DNA from: Pantoea sp. A4
GTDB taxonomy: Bacteria; Pseudomonadota; Gammaproteobacteria; Enterobacterales; Enterobacteriaceae
Direction: 5' to 3'
DNA: 64,000 nt
NCBI RefSeq assembly: GCF_000295955.2
Contig: NZ_ALXE01000021.1
Location: forward strand, 1 to 64,000
The notes below the pieces were generated by a model. That model saw only the letters and a program-made list of their open reading frames with translations, was not told the origin of the DNA and made no database searches. A program made the translations under genes and the position numbers. Below, one piece after another: positions 28,428 to 37,504 of this stretch (its first letter is position 1; every line of letters starts with the position of its first letter).

Positions 28428-29006
28428 ATGAGCGTTTCTCTATCAAAAGGCGGTAACGTTTCGCTGAGCAAAGCGGCACCAACCATGAAAAACGTCCTCG
28501 TTGGCCTTGGCTGGGATGCACGTTCCACCGATGGTCAGGACTTTGACCTGGACGCTTCTGCATTCCTGCTGTCTGCCAGCGGTAAAGTGCGCGGTGACAC
28601 CGATTTCATTTTCTACAACAACCTGGTCTCGACTGACGGTTCTGTTTCACACACCGGAGACAACCGTACCGGTGCTGGTGATGGCGATGATGAATCACTG
28701 AAAATCAAACTGGATCTGATTCCAGCGGACGTCGATAAGATTGTGTTTGTGGTCACCATTCATGACGCACAGACCCGCCGTCAGAGCTTTGGTCAGGTGT
28801 CGGGTGCTTTCATCCGTCTGGTGAACGATGACAACCAGAGCGAAGTAGCACGTTACGATCTGACCGAAGATGCTTCAACGGAAACCGCAATGCTGTTTGG
28901 TGAACTGTATCGTAACGGCACCGAGTGGAAATTCCGTGCAGTAGGCCAGGGTTATGCCGGTGGTCTGGCATCGGTTTGTGCCCAGTACGGTATCAACGCT
29001 TCTTAA
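28428..29006 (+). CDS. terD: Tellurium resistance protein TerD
   Basis: The 192-residue TerD-domain protein begins [18 protein letters not shown] and has [18 protein letters not shown] and the loop [13 protein letters not shown], which binds Ca2+ in characterised members. Its sequence is closely similar to the next gene terE, indicating tandem duplication. It follows terC after 50 bases with AAGAGGG as ribosome site. Confidence 0.96.
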   Translation: MSVSLSKGGNVSLSKAAPTMKNVLVGLGWDARSTDGQDFDLDASAFLLSASGKVRGDTDFIFYNNLVSTDGSVSHTGDNRTGAGDGDDESLKIKLDLIPADVDKIVFVVTIHDAQTRRQSFGQVSGAFIRLVNDDNQSEVARYDLTEDASTETAMLFGELYRNGTEWKFRAVGQGYAGGLASVCAQYGINAS

Positions 29007-29070
29007 TCATTACGTCACTTACGGGCAGCGTCCGCTGCCCGTCTTTCACAGCATCAGCAGGAGAAAACCA

Positions 29071-29646
29071 ATGGCAGTATCTCTGGTAAAAGGCGGTAAC
29101 GTATCCCTGACTAAAGAAGCCCCGACCATGAATGTCGCGATGGCGGGTCTGGGTTGGGATGCACGCGTAACAGACGGTCAGGGCTTTGACCTGGATGCCT
29201 CGGTCTTTATCGTGGGTGAAAACGGTAAGGTTCTGAGCGACAGCAGCTTTATCTTCTTCAACAACAAGCAAAGCACTTGCGGCTCTGTTGAGCACCAGGG
29301 CGATAACCGCACGGGTGAAGGCGATGGCGACGATGAGCAGGTGAAAATCACCCTGTCTAAAGTGCCTGCTGAAGCGAAGAAGCTGGTATTTGCCGTGACG
29401 ATTTATGATGCGGAAACCCGTAAGCAGAACTTCGGCATGGTCAGCAACAGCTATATTCGTATCTTCAATAATGACAATGGCACGGAAATCGCGCGCTTTG
29501 ATCTGTCAGAAGATGCCTCAACCGAAACGGCGATGGTCTTTGGCGAACTCTATCGCAATGGCGAAGAGTGGAAATTTAAAGCGGTAGGTCAGGGCTTCGC
29601 CGGTGGTCTGTCAGCGCTGGCAGCGCAGCACGGTGTGAACGTTTAA
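29071..29646 (+). CDS. terE: Tellurium resistance protein TerE
   Basis: The 191-residue paralogue of TerD begins [18 protein letters not shown] at 29071 after CAGGAG. It keeps the full [13 protein letters not shown] calcium loop and the C-terminal block [13 protein letters not shown]. It is followed by a strong terminator before terF. Confidence 0.96.
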   Translation: MAVSLVKGGNVSLTKEAPTMNVAMAGLGWDARVTDGQGFDLDASVFIVGENGKVLSDSSFIFFNNKQSTCGSVEHQGDNRTGEGDGDDEQVKITLSKVPAEAKKLVFAVTIYDAETRKQNFGMVSNSYIRIFNNDNGTEIARFDLSEDASTETAMVFGELYRNGEEWKFKAVGQGFAGGLSALAAQHGVNV

Positions 29647-29665
29647 GTCGCCTGCAAAATCGATG

Positions 29666-29690
29666 AACCCCGGCATGTCCGGGGTTTTTT
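29666..29690 (+). terminator. Terminator between terE and terF
   Basis: AACCCCGG and CCGGGGTT form a GC-rich stem with a 5-base loop, followed by a run of T. It closes the terZABCDE unit, so terF may depend on read-through or its own promoter. Confidence 0.88.
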
Positions 29691-29762
29691 ATGAAGAAAG
29701 TGGCTTTAACCGGCGAATTCAGGCCGGGAACTGGAACCGAACGCTAACAGGAGGTTACTCGA

Positions 29763-31007
29763 ATGACGTTACAGCCAGGCCAGAACATGGTGCTGAACAC
29801 TCAGCAACTGACGTTGCAGCTGCGCTACACGGCTTCACCGGCGTTGAGCGGGGATGTGGATACCAGCGTGTTTCTGCTCAATACCGAAGGCAAAGTGAGT
29901 GCCGATGAAGATTTTATCTTCTTTAACCAACTTGCCACGCCAGACCGTAGCGTGGTGATGCAGCCGCACGCCACCGGCTGCCAGATTGATATCAATTTAA
30001 GCCGGATTGCGCCACGCGTCAGTAAAATTGCGGTAACGCTGGCGCTGGACAGCAGCGCTGCGATTTCAGCGCTCTCCAGCCTGATACTGACGGCGGAGAA
30101 TATCGCACAGTTTTCTCCTGAGCTACCGGGCCGCAGTGAGAAAGCATTGATTCTCGGTGAGATTTATCGGCATAACGGCGGCTGGAAGTTCCGTGCGCTG
30201 GGGCAGGGGTTCAATGGCGGGCTGGAGCCCTTAGCCCTGCACTATGGTGTCGATGTGGCGCAGGCGGAAAATACGCCGCCCGCAGCGCCTGTGACGGTAA
30301 GCCTGGAGAAAAAGCTACAGCAGCAGGCACCACGGTTGGTCAGCCTGGCGAAAAAAGCCTCGGTCAGTCTGGATAAACATCGCTTACAGTCGGTGAAAGC
30401 GCGAGTGGCCTTTGTGCTGGATGCATCCGGTTCCATGACCGGTCAGTTCAAGCGTGGCAATGTCCAGGCGGTGTTGGATCGCATCGCCGTACTGGCGGTG
30501 CAGTTTGATGATGATGGTTCGATGGATGTGTGGGGATTCGGCGAACGGCATGCAAAATATCCCGATGTGACGCTGAACAATCTCGACGGCTATATCGACA
30601 GCATTCAAAAGCAGGGCAAACGATCATCGTGGGAGTTGTTACCCGGCCTGGGTGGCACCAACAATGAGCCGCCGGTGATGGAAGAGGTTATCGATACCTT
30701 CCGCCATAGCGATCTGCCCGTGTATGTGGTGTTTATTACCGATGGGGGTATCAGTAAAACGCGCGCCATCAAAGAGGCTATCCGGCGCTCGGCTAATTAT
30801 CCTATCTTCTGGAAATTTGTCGGTCTGGGCGGCAGTAACTACGGCATTCTGGAGGATCTGGATAACTTTACCGATCGTCGTATTGATAACACCCATTTCT
30901 TCGCGATTGATAACTTCGCTACGCTGGCAGAAGAGAAACTCTATGACCTACTGCTAGAGGAGTTTCGAACCTGGCTGGATGAGGCGAAAACCGACCGCAT
31001 TTTGTGA
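29763..31007 (+). CDS. terF: TerF-like protein: TerD-like domain plus VWA domain
   Basis: The 414-residue protein has an N-terminal TerD-like domain ([21 protein letters not shown]) that lacks the calcium loop ([14 protein letters not shown] at that place). A linker with VSLEKKL repeats follows, then a von Willebrand A domain with the MIDAS motif DASGSM at about residue 220, [10 protein letters not shown] and FITDGG. VWA domains of Ter systems are thought to organise complexes. AGGAGG lies 8-9 bases before the ATG. Confidence 0.93.
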   Translation: MTLQPGQNMVLNTQQLTLQLRYTASPALSGDVDTSVFLLNTEGKVSADEDFIFFNQLATPDRSVVMQPHATGCQIDINLSRIAPRVSKIAVTLALDSSAAISALSSLILTAENIAQFSPELPGRSEKALILGEIYRHNGGWKFRALGQGFNGGLEPLALHYGVDVAQAENTPPAAPVTVSLEKKLQQQAPRLVSLAKKASVSLDKHRLQSVKARVAFVLDASGSMTGQFKRGNVQAVLDRIAVLAVQFDDDGSMDVWGFGERHAKYPDVTLNNLDGYIDSIQKQGKRSSWELLPGLGGTNNEPPVMEEVIDTFRHSDLPVYVVFITDGGISKTRAIKEAIRRSANYPIFWKFVGLGGSNYGILEDLDNFTDRRIDNTHFFAIDNFATLAEEKLYDLLLEEFRTWLDEAKTDRIL

Positions 31008-31026
31008 TCGGTTCTGCCTGAGTCCA

Positions 31027-31707
31027 TCAGGGATCGAGCTGAATCATGCGCAGTTTTTCAATCGGCATGCGGCGTTTTTTCCAGCCGGTGTGGAAATGAC
31101 GCCAGTGTGGGTCCTGAGCGGCGGCCAGCAGTTCGAAGTCGCCGCGTGTATCGCCCCAGGCGCGGAGATGATAGCCGCTTAGTGGTCCATACACCGCTTC
31201 AAGCCGCTTAACCTTCTGGCCGCAGCGGCAGTTGTGGCCGGTAATACGGCCTGTCAGTTTACCGTTGACCACTTCTAACTGCGTGCCGATAAGCTTGATG
31301 CCGAGGCGATCGGCAAACGGCTGTAACACCATTTCAGGTGAGGCTGAACAGATGGTGACTTCCGCCACGGAATTCACTTCAGCGGCGACGGCCAGCAGCC
31401 CGGCAGGGCGCATCAGGCGCGTCCAGTTCGCGGCGCAGAATGCCAGCGCTTTTTCGCGCACCCACTGCTCATCGATATCGGTTAAAAAGGTTTTGATCAG
31501 CACCTCTTTCAACTCATCACGCGTCAGCTTTTTACGCATACAGCGCAGCGTTGGCAGCACCAGTCTGGCAATTTTGCGGGAAAAAACGCGTCTGCCAAAG
31601 CTAAAGCGCAGGAAGGGGATAAAACTGTCATGGATGGTCAGCGTGCCATCGAAATCAAACACCGACAGAACCTTGTCGGTGTGCTGTGGAAATGAATCCA
31701 TCGTCAT
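31027..31707 (-). CDS. HAD-IB family phosphatase
   Basis: The 226-residue protein has the HAD motif I VFDFDGTLT at about residues 16-24, motif II ICSAS, and the final GDTRGDFELL acidic motif. It resembles SerB/YfhB-type phosphatases of the HAD-IB class. GGAG lies 6 bases before the ATG at 31707, which decides this start. It converges on terF with a 19-base gap. Substrate unknown. Confidence 0.85.
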   Translation of the reverse strand: MTMDSFPQHTDKVLSVFDFDGTLTIHDSFIPFLRFSFGRRVFSRKIARLVLPTLRCMRKKLTRDELKEVLIKTFLTDIDEQWVREKALAFCAANWTRLMRPAGLLAVAAEVNSVAEVTICSASPEMVLQPFADRLGIKLIGTQLEVVNGKLTGRITGHNCRCGQKVKRLEAVYGPLSGYHLRAWGDTRGDFELLAAAQDPHWRHFHTGWKKRRMPIEKLRMIQLDP

Positions 31708-31808
31708 TTGTTCTCCTTCGCCCTCGGAAAGGCTGTAATTTCTGCCTGGATGATAGCAAAAAGCAGGCCGGATGACGAAGCACGCCGGGCGGCGAACTTG
31801 AATTAGGG

Positions 31809-32549
31809 CTAATCCTCTAACCGGCTCAGCCAGCCCAGCAAGGTTGCTGCCAGCTGTTCAGGTTGCTCCAGCGGCACCATATGGCCGCAGCGATCGATCT
31901 GTTGCAGCTCTGAACCCGCAATAAAGTGCGCTAACTCTTCGGACTCTGCCAGTGAGCGCAACCGATCCTGGCGCGCCGCGACGATCAGCGTCGGGCACGT
32001 AATCGGCTGGCAGGAAATATTCTGGCGGATCAGCGCGGACTGACGCAGAAACACAGCATTGCCCAGTCGGTCACCCATCATTTTGATCTTGTTGATCAAA
32101 GCGTGATCTTGTGCGCGTTCGGGATGGAGTGAGCGTGCAATTGCACTGCTGGTGAGTCCACCGAACTTCGCCCCCTGTTGCATGGCTTTTGCGGCTGACT
32201 GCTTCTGCTGCACCTGTTCTGGCGTATCTTCACGTAGCGAAGTGGCGATCAGCACCAGCGCCGCCACTCGCTCGGGGTAGTGCTCCACAATCGCCCGTGC
32301 TACGTAGCCACCCAGTGAAAAGCCCACCAGCACAAAACGCGCGGGCAGGGTGGCAACAATCTGTTCGGCCAACTGTCGGATGCTGTTGCCTTCGGCCAGG
32401 CTGGCGCAAATAAAGCGCCTTTTACCCTCGGCGGCCGCGATAACCCCCTCCCACAGCGTTTCATCGAGCATAAAGCCGGGAATCAATACCACGGGCAGTG
32501 CTGCTGAGCGGGCTACTGACGTCAATTCCGGTGTCAAAATGGCCTCCAT
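31809..32549 (-). CDS. Alpha/beta hydrolase
   Basis: The 246-residue hydrolase has the oxyanion-side HG-type motif LIPGFMLDETLW, the nucleophile elbow GFSLGG, a late Asp (ARQDRLRS) and catalytic His in RCGHMVPLEQPEQ. It resembles the MhpC/BioH/RutD group but I cannot fix the substrate. The ATG at 32549 has little ribosome site; a TTG four codons later has GGAGG five bases upstream and could be the real start. Confidence 0.82.
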   Translation of the reverse strand: MEAILTPELTSVARSAALPVVLIPGFMLDETLWEGVIAAAEGKRRFICASLAEGNSIRQLAEQIVATLPARFVLVGFSLGGYVARAIVEHYPERVAALVLIATSLREDTPEQVQQKQSAAKAMQQGAKFGGLTSSAIARSLHPERAQDHALINKIKMMGDRLGNAVFLRQSALIRQNISCQPITCPTLIVAARQDRLRSLAESEELAHFIAGSELQQIDRCGHMVPLEQPEQLAATLLGWLSRLED

Positions 32550-32577
32550 TGGGCAAAAGGCGGTTGAGGGTGGGCTT

Positions 32578-33270
32578 TTACCAGGGGATCACTCGACCTA
32601 AATAGTCGAGGTAGTGCAACCCGCCGTGTCCGGCATACTCTTCCATGGTATTGAGCAGGTTAGGGATGCTCTCTTCAATCGTCAGGCTAGCCTGCGGGCC
32701 GCCCATATCTGTGCGCACCCAGCCTGGTGCCATAATCAATAGCGTACGGCTGTTCTGCTCACGAGCAGCAAAGCTGCGCATAAAGGTGTTCAGCGCGGCT
32801 TTGCTGCCACGGTAAACCTCAAACGTGCCTGTGGTATTGTTCGTGACGCTGCCCAGCCCGGAGGACATGACGGCAATGGTCCCGGCGGCAGTGACATTGC
32901 CTTTGAATGTCTCAATCACGCGCATCGGACTCAGCGCATTGGTCACCATTACGCGCATGAACTCATCAGTGGCGACATCCGCAATGGTTTCGGCATCATC
33001 ATTTTTCACGCCCGCATTCACGAACAGCATATCGAACTGTTGAGTGCTCAGGCGTGAATGCAGTGCGGTAACTTCATCAGGCTGATTGATATCAACAGAC
33101 TCAACGCTGAGTTGAGTGGGATAGCGGGTCGCCAGCTGTTTCAGTTGTGCCGTGGAGTGCGCCCGACCTGTGGCAACCACCTGATAGCCGCGCTGCAGCA
33201 GCGTTTCAGCCAGGGCAAAGCCCAGGCCGCGTGAAGCACCAATCAGTAATACTCGGGACGATGTTTGCAT
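32578..33270 (-). CDS. Short-chain dehydrogenase/reductase
   Basis: The 230-residue SDR begins MQTSSRVLLIGASRGLGFA, with the dinucleotide motif GASRGLG and FVNAGVKND, SSGLGS and YRGSKAAL as catalytic blocks. The start at 33270 is preferred because homology to the Rossmann fold begins there; the upstream extension of 51 residues is low-complexity and lacks a domain. Substrate not known. Confidence 0.85.
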   Translation of the reverse strand: MQTSSRVLLIGASRGLGFALAETLLQRGYQVVATGRAHSTAQLKQLATRYPTQLSVESVDINQPDEVTALHSRLSTQQFDMLFVNAGVKNDDAETIADVATDEFMRVMVTNALSPMRVIETFKGNVTAAGTIAVMSSGLGSVTNNTTGTFEVYRGSKAALNTFMRSFAAREQNSRTLLIMAPGWVRTDMGGPQASLTIEESIPNLLNTMEEYAGHGGLHYLDYLGRVIPW

Positions 33271-33479
33271 GGTGTGATTCTCTGTGAGTTCAGAAGTGCG
33301 AAGAGATATTACCTGATTCAAGTTAGCAGAGTGCGCAGTCTGTGCGTGTTGCTGTCGGGAGTGGTTCTGGGCAGTTACAGGTAACGCAGGTAAAAGGGGA
33401 AAATCAGCCGTTTTTACCGCCAAAAACGCACAATTAAATTGTGCGTAAATTCAGCATGATAGGTGTTATTTTAGGGTAA

Positions 33480-33701
33480 GAGAAACTTTATCCAAGAAAC
33501 GTCTTGCAAGACTCGACAAACAATGCGTTAATAGCTCGTCGGTCTGAATAGCAGACAGTTTCGATTAGGTTTCAGTTGTATTTCTCATCTCAGTTAGTGC
33601 CGCAAAACAGCCTTTCTCTTTGAGTCTTATCCTAAGCTCTGATTCGTATCTGCAGCTCAGCCCTTTTTATCGCCGAAAGGCTCATTGAATAGGTAAATAT
33701 T
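33480..33701 (+). promoter_or_regulatory. Long cspA-type 5' leader
   Basis: About 220 bases without coding potential precede the cold-shock gene. Near the start codon lies the hairpin GCCGAAAGGC (33672-33681), also found in the E. coli cspA leader just before its ribosome site. Such leaders refold at low temperature and expose the ribosome site. The exact transcript start is not determined. Confidence 0.7.
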
Positions 33702-33914
33702 ATGTCTAACAAAATTCAAGGTACTGTTAAGTGGTTTAACGCGGACAAAGGTTTCGGTTTCATCACTCCTGCAGATGGCAGCAAAGATGTGTTCGCACAC
33801 TTCTCTGCAATCCAGAGCAACGGTTTCAAAGTACTGGAAGAAGGTCAGCGTGTTGAGTTCACTGTTGAAGCAGGCCAGAAAGGCCCAGCAGCAGCTAACA
33901 TCGTTTTAATCTAA
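33702..33914 (+). CDS. Cold-shock protein of the CspA family
   Basis: The 70-residue OB-fold RNA chaperone begins [16 protein letters not shown] and carries the RNP1 motif KGFGFI (16-21) and RNP2-type VFAHF (30-34). E. coli paralogues mostly have VFVHF. It is the CspA/CspB/CspG-like member rather than CspD, judged by length and the long thermosensitive leader. A second small frame follows 10 bases after its stop and is probably co-transcribed. Confidence 0.96.
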   Translation: MSNKIQGTVKWFNADKGFGFITPADGSKDVFAHFSAIQSNGFKVLEEGQRVEFTVEAGQKGPAAANIVLI

Positions 33915-33924
33915 GGTTAATTTT

Positions 33925-34062
33925 ATTAACTTTCGGTTCCAGTGCCCTTGTTGCCGTGGGTCTCAATACAGAACATCGGTTTACGATGTGAGTAAGAATA
34001 ATCCCCACGGCGCAAAATGTATTTTTTGTAAAGCCAACATGGTTGCTTTCAGCGCAGCATAA
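33925..34062 (+). CDS. YmcF/YnfQ-type zinc-ribbon-like microprotein, ATT start
   Basis: The 45-residue frame directly downstream of the cold-shock gene reads NFRFQCPCCRGSQYRTS, then YDVSKNNPHGAKCIFCK. It has the paired cysteines (7, 9/10, 32, 35) of the E. coli cold-shock microproteins YmcF and YnfQ, which lie downstream of cspG and cspI-type genes and were shown to start at ATT codons. No ATG, GTG or TTG precedes the conserved part in frame, but an ATT at 33925 has AAGG about 8-9 bases upstream. A zinc-binding fold is inferred from the cysteines. Confidence 0.85.
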   Translation: MNFRFQCPCCRGSQYRTSVYDVSKNNPHGAKCIFCKANMVAFSAA

Positions 34063-34159
34063 ACGCCAGGCTTCGTGGCCAGTAAATGCGTTGTTGTTCT
34101 GAATCTACAGCTTCTCTGTTTGGATCTCCGTTTGTTTCGATAAGCAGAATCCACGGCTA

Positions 34160-34191
34160 TAAAAGCCCCGCCTTTCAGGTGGGGCTTTTTT
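34160..34191 (+). terminator. Terminator of the cold-shock transcript
   Basis: AAAAGCCCCGCC and the pairing GGTGGGGCTTTTTT form a stem with a 6-base loop and a T-run, about 100 bases after the microprotein stop. Confidence 0.88.
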
Positions 34192-34215
34192 ATTTCTAAT
34201 GTTTAGCACGGTTTT

Positions 34216-34368
34216 CTACATCATCCCTGCTCTTGCACTCAGAAACGAAATGACACCCAGCCAGTAGCCAAGGTAGTAAAAACCCCATTTTTTAAGGCGG
34301 ATCGCCAGCAACAGAAACAGCAGGCCAATGAAACAGGTGGGGATAGCTATCATGGTGAAAATATTCAT
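34216..34368 (-). CDS. Small membrane protein, 50 residues
   Basis: Read from an ATG at 34368 with AGGA about 11 bases upstream, it encodes MNIFTMIAIPTCFIGLLFLL, a basic turn (AIRLKKWGFYY) and a second hydrophobic helix (LGYWLGVISFLSARAG). The pattern of two helices joined by a basic loop fits a small inner membrane protein. The family is not recognised. Confidence 0.55.
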   Translation of the reverse strand: MNIFTMIAIPTCFIGLLFLLLAIRLKKWGFYYLGYWLGVISFLSARAGMM

Positions 34369-34435
34369 ATGCGACACATCCTGTGAACTGGAATCAGTAC
34401 ACAGGATAGCAAAGCAGGGGGATTTAGATCATGGG

Positions 34436-34849
34436 TTACAGCTGCCAGCGTTCAACCAGATAATTCACCACCGCCAACTGGATACCAAATTTAACTTCAG
34501 CATCGCTGACGTCGGCCAGAATCCAGGTAAATAGATCGTTGAATGCAATATCATTTTGGCTTTCAGGGACATCACGCAGTGTACGAATAAAGTTTTGCGT
34601 GGCTGAAGGGAGATGGGAGAGCGTGATTTCCGGCAGTTGACTTCCCGCCTGTTCAGCTTTGTACGCTTTTATTGCAAAGGCGTAGATTTGACCGGCACAT
34701 TGTTCCGCCTGCGCTTTATCTTTTACCCGCTCATCCACGGCTTCGCACAGGGAGGCGAAGCTGCTGAATTTCAGATCGTTTTGTTGCGTAGCATTTTTCC
34801 AGAAGGAAGGCTGATTAGCATTGCGTTTTAATAGTCGGGAAAAAAACAT
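34436..34849 (-). CDS. Hypothetical protein, 137 residues
   Basis: The protein is soluble and largely helical (FASLCEAVDERVKDKAQAEQ, LFTWILADVSDAEVKFGIQL) with a basic N-terminus (MFFSRLLKRNANQPSFW). The reading frame has normal codon use. I recognise no family or motif. A 170-base gap separates it from the ABC operon. Confidence 0.7.
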   Translation of the reverse strand: MFFSRLLKRNANQPSFWKNATQQNDLKFSSFASLCEAVDERVKDKAQAEQCAGQIYAFAIKAYKAEQAGSQLPEITLSHLPSATQNFIRTLRDVPESQNDIAFNDLFTWILADVSDAEVKFGIQLAVVNYLVERWQL

Positions 34850-35022
34850 GCATCACCTGCACTTTTGGGTTGCGATCAGTTAGTTAAGGCAAGAATAATT
34901 TCTCCTTTTGGTTAAAGCAATGTCCCACTATCGCCACACCGATGTTTCGGGAACTTTCATATAAAAAAGTTTATTTTCATAAAAAAGCTGGTTTTTTCTT
35001 ACTTTTATTAACGTCATCAATA

Positions 35023-36645
35023 TTACCCGCCGGAGAATAATAACTGGCGGCTGTAATTATTTTCAGCCGTGGGTCTGGGGTGTGTTGTATCAACAACCTC
35101 CACAATTTTTCCGGCACTCAGAACCGCAACACGATGGCTCATGTGTAACACCACGCCAGGATCATGTGAAATGAACAGCATGCTCAGACCGAGCTGGATC
35201 TGTAGCCTGCGCAGCAGATCCAGAATCTGTGCCTGGGTCAGCACATCCAGCGCCGAGACCGGCTCATCACAAATCAGGATTTCAGGATCAGAAGCCAGCG
35301 CTTGCGCAATCGCCACTCGCTGTCGCTGTCCACCCGATAAGGCAGCGGGGCGTCGTGAGAGCAGCGCCAACGGCAGGCCAACCTGCTGCATCAGCGCTTC
35401 GGTACGCGCAGTGATTTTTTCCGCGGACGCATTTGCTTGCAAACGTAGCGGCTGCTGCACGATCTGCATCACGGTATAAAGCGGATTAAAAGCACCCAAA
35501 GGATCCTGGCTGATGGTCTGGATGCGCTGGCGTAATGGGCGACGATCCGCTTCATTCATATGGCTCCATCGCTGATCTTCCAGCCAGACTTCGCCCTGCT
35601 GTGCGTTGACGAGTCCGAGGATCACTTTGCCAAGGGAGGTTTTTCCCGATCCCGATTCCCCCACCAGGCCCAGTGTTTCACCATGGCGTAACTGGAATGA
35701 GATGTCGTCCAGCACCTGATGGCGCGATCCGTCCGGGCGGCGAAACGCCAGGTGTAGTTGCTGTACCGAAAGCAGCCGTTTCTGGCGATCTACCCGTGGC
35801 GTAATATTTAACTGATCTGTACTCGGGTCTGCCAGCCACTGATTGCGGGTGTGGACGCCGGGGATTGCAGCCAAAAGCTGGCGCGTGTAAGGGTGCTGCG
35901 GTGCAGCAAGCAGTGCGGCGGTTTCGCCTTGCTCCACCACCCGCCCGTGGCGCATCACCAGCACCCGATCGGCAATTTTTGCTACTACCGCAAGGTCATG
36001 GGTAATGAGTAACACGCCGTGCCCCCGATCGGCCAACTGGCGGAACAAGGATAAAATACGTTGCTGTACGGTGACATCCAGTGCAGTTGTTGGCTCGTCT
36101 GCTATCAGTAATGTTGGTCCTCCGGCAAGTGCAGAGGCGATCAGGGCGCGTTGACGCAGCCCGCCAGAAAGCTCATGAGCATACTGATCCATACGCTGTC
36201 TGGCATCGGGGATCCCGACATCTTCCAGTAGCTGTTCTACCCGAGCGGCGACTTCCCGACGCGGGATTTTTTGATGTCTGCACAGCGCTTCGGCAACCTC
36301 AGCACCGATGGTTTTTAGCGGATCGAGTGAGGTGAGCGCATCCTGCAAGACAAAACCAATCTCGCCACCGCGTACCTGCTGCCAGGCTTTCGCGCTGAGT
36401 TTGAGTAAATCACGCGTTTCACCTTTCGCGTTATACAACCGGGCTTTGCTGGCTTGCACGCGGGCGTTGTCACCGGCCAGGCCCACCAGCGCGCGTGCAC
36501 TCACGGATTTCCCGGAGCCAGATTCACCCACCAGGGCGACAATTTCACCGCTGTGTAGCCGTAAAGAGAGCCCCTGTACCGCAGGGTGATCTGGAAAAGT
36601 GACTTCAAGCTGCTGAATGTCGAGCAGTGGCGTCAGTTGGGTCAT
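35023..36645 (-). CDS. Peptide-type ABC transporter, fused dual ATP-binding protein
   Basis: The 540-residue protein contains two OppD/OppF-like ATPase domains. The first has GESGSGKSVSA, LSGGLRQRALIASA and LLIADEPTTALD; the second has GESGSGKTSLG, LSGGQRQRVAIAQA and LICDEPVSALD. Fused dual NBDs are known in GsiA and YejF. It is the last gene of the operon and follows the permease after 4 bases. Confidence 0.93.
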   Translation of the reverse strand: MTQLTPLLDIQQLEVTFPDHPAVQGLSLRLHSGEIVALVGESGSGKSVSARALVGLAGDNARVQASKARLYNAKGETRDLLKLSAKAWQQVRGGEIGFVLQDALTSLDPLKTIGAEVAEALCRHQKIPRREVAARVEQLLEDVGIPDARQRMDQYAHELSGGLRQRALIASALAGGPTLLIADEPTTALDVTVQQRILSLFRQLADRGHGVLLITHDLAVVAKIADRVLVMRHGRVVEQGETAALLAAPQHPYTRQLLAAIPGVHTRNQWLADPSTDQLNITPRVDRQKRLLSVQQLHLAFRRPDGSRHQVLDDISFQLRHGETLGLVGESGSGKTSLGKVILGLVNAQQGEVWLEDQRWSHMNEADRRPLRQRIQTISQDPLGAFNPLYTVMQIVQQPLRLQANASAEKITARTEALMQQVGLPLALLSRRPAALSGGQRQRVAIAQALASDPEILICDEPVSALDVLTQAQILDLLRRLQIQLGLSMLFISHDPGVVLHMSHRVAVLSAGKIVEVVDTTHPRPTAENNYSRQLLFSGG

Positions 36646-36649
36646 CGAT

Positions 36650-37504
36650 TTACGATCCTTGTGTCAGTCGGGACTGAATACGACGTCCGGTCAGCGTCAG
36701 GGCAATCACTGAGAGGGCTACGACGCTCGCCGGGAGTAGGCTTATCCACGGCGCGGTATCGAGAAAATCCCGCCCATCCGCCAGCAAAGCGCCCCATTCC
36801 GCCACGGGAGGCACCACGCCAAGCCCGAGAAAACTAAGAGAGGACGCGTTTAACAGCGCCTGCCCAACGCCCAGCGTCGCCACTACCAGTAGCGGTCGCA
36901 GTGCGTTGGGCAGAATGTGTCGCAGCACAATGGTGGTACGCCGTTCGCCTAACACGACGGCCTGTTGGACATAGCCCGAGAGTTTGACCTGTAGCACTTG
37001 CGCACGCAGCAAACGGGCATAGCTGGCGATACCGGACAGCCCCACCGCTAACAACGTATTGCTGGGGCCGCGCCCCAAAACAGCCACAATCAGTAACGCC
37101 AAAAGGAGCTCAGGAAAAGCCAGCAGAATATCCAGCAAATGCACCAGCGGCTGGCGCAGCCAGCGTGGCCCAAGACTGGTCAGCAGCCCCAAAACAATTC
37201 CGCCCGCTGTAGCCAGCACGGTGGCACCCAAGCCAATGCTGAGTGACAACGCAGAACCGTAAACCACCCGGCTGTAGAGATCGCGCCCCAGGGCATCGGT
37301 CCCGAACAGGTGATGAAGTGAAGGAGGTTGCAGGATGGCATCCATATCCATGTCATCCGGCAGATAGTGGGTAAACCAGTGCGGCACAAGGACCACCAAC
37401 AGCAACAGGACAACAAATGCCAGCGGCAGGCTACCCGTCAGAGAAAACTTACGCCGACGGCGTAATGCAAGAGGATGCTCATACAGCAGGGGATCATGAT
37501 TCAT
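36650..37504 (-). CDS. Peptide-type ABC transporter permease (DppC-like)
   Basis: The permease has an N-terminal membrane helix (LTGSLPLAFVVLLLLVVLV), the HHLFGTDALGRDLYSRV signature of the DppC group, and the EAA loop GERRTTIVLRHILPNALRPLL. The start MNHDPLLYEHPL at 37504 gives 284 residues and overlaps the previous gene by 11 bases; the longer frame is less likely. Confidence 0.92.
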   Translation of the reverse strand: MNHDPLLYEHPLALRRRRKFSLTGSLPLAFVVLLLLVVLVPHWFTHYLPDDMDMDAILQPPSLHHLFGTDALGRDLYSRVVYGSALSLSIGLGATVLATAGGIVLGLLTSLGPRWLRQPLVHLLDILLAFPELLLALLIVAVLGRGPSNTLLAVGLSGIASYARLLRAQVLQVKLSGYVQQAVVLGERRTTIVLRHILPNALRPLLVVATLGVGQALLNASSLSFLGLGVVPPVAEWGALLADGRDFLDTAPWISLLPASVVALSVIALTLTGRRIQSRLTQGS

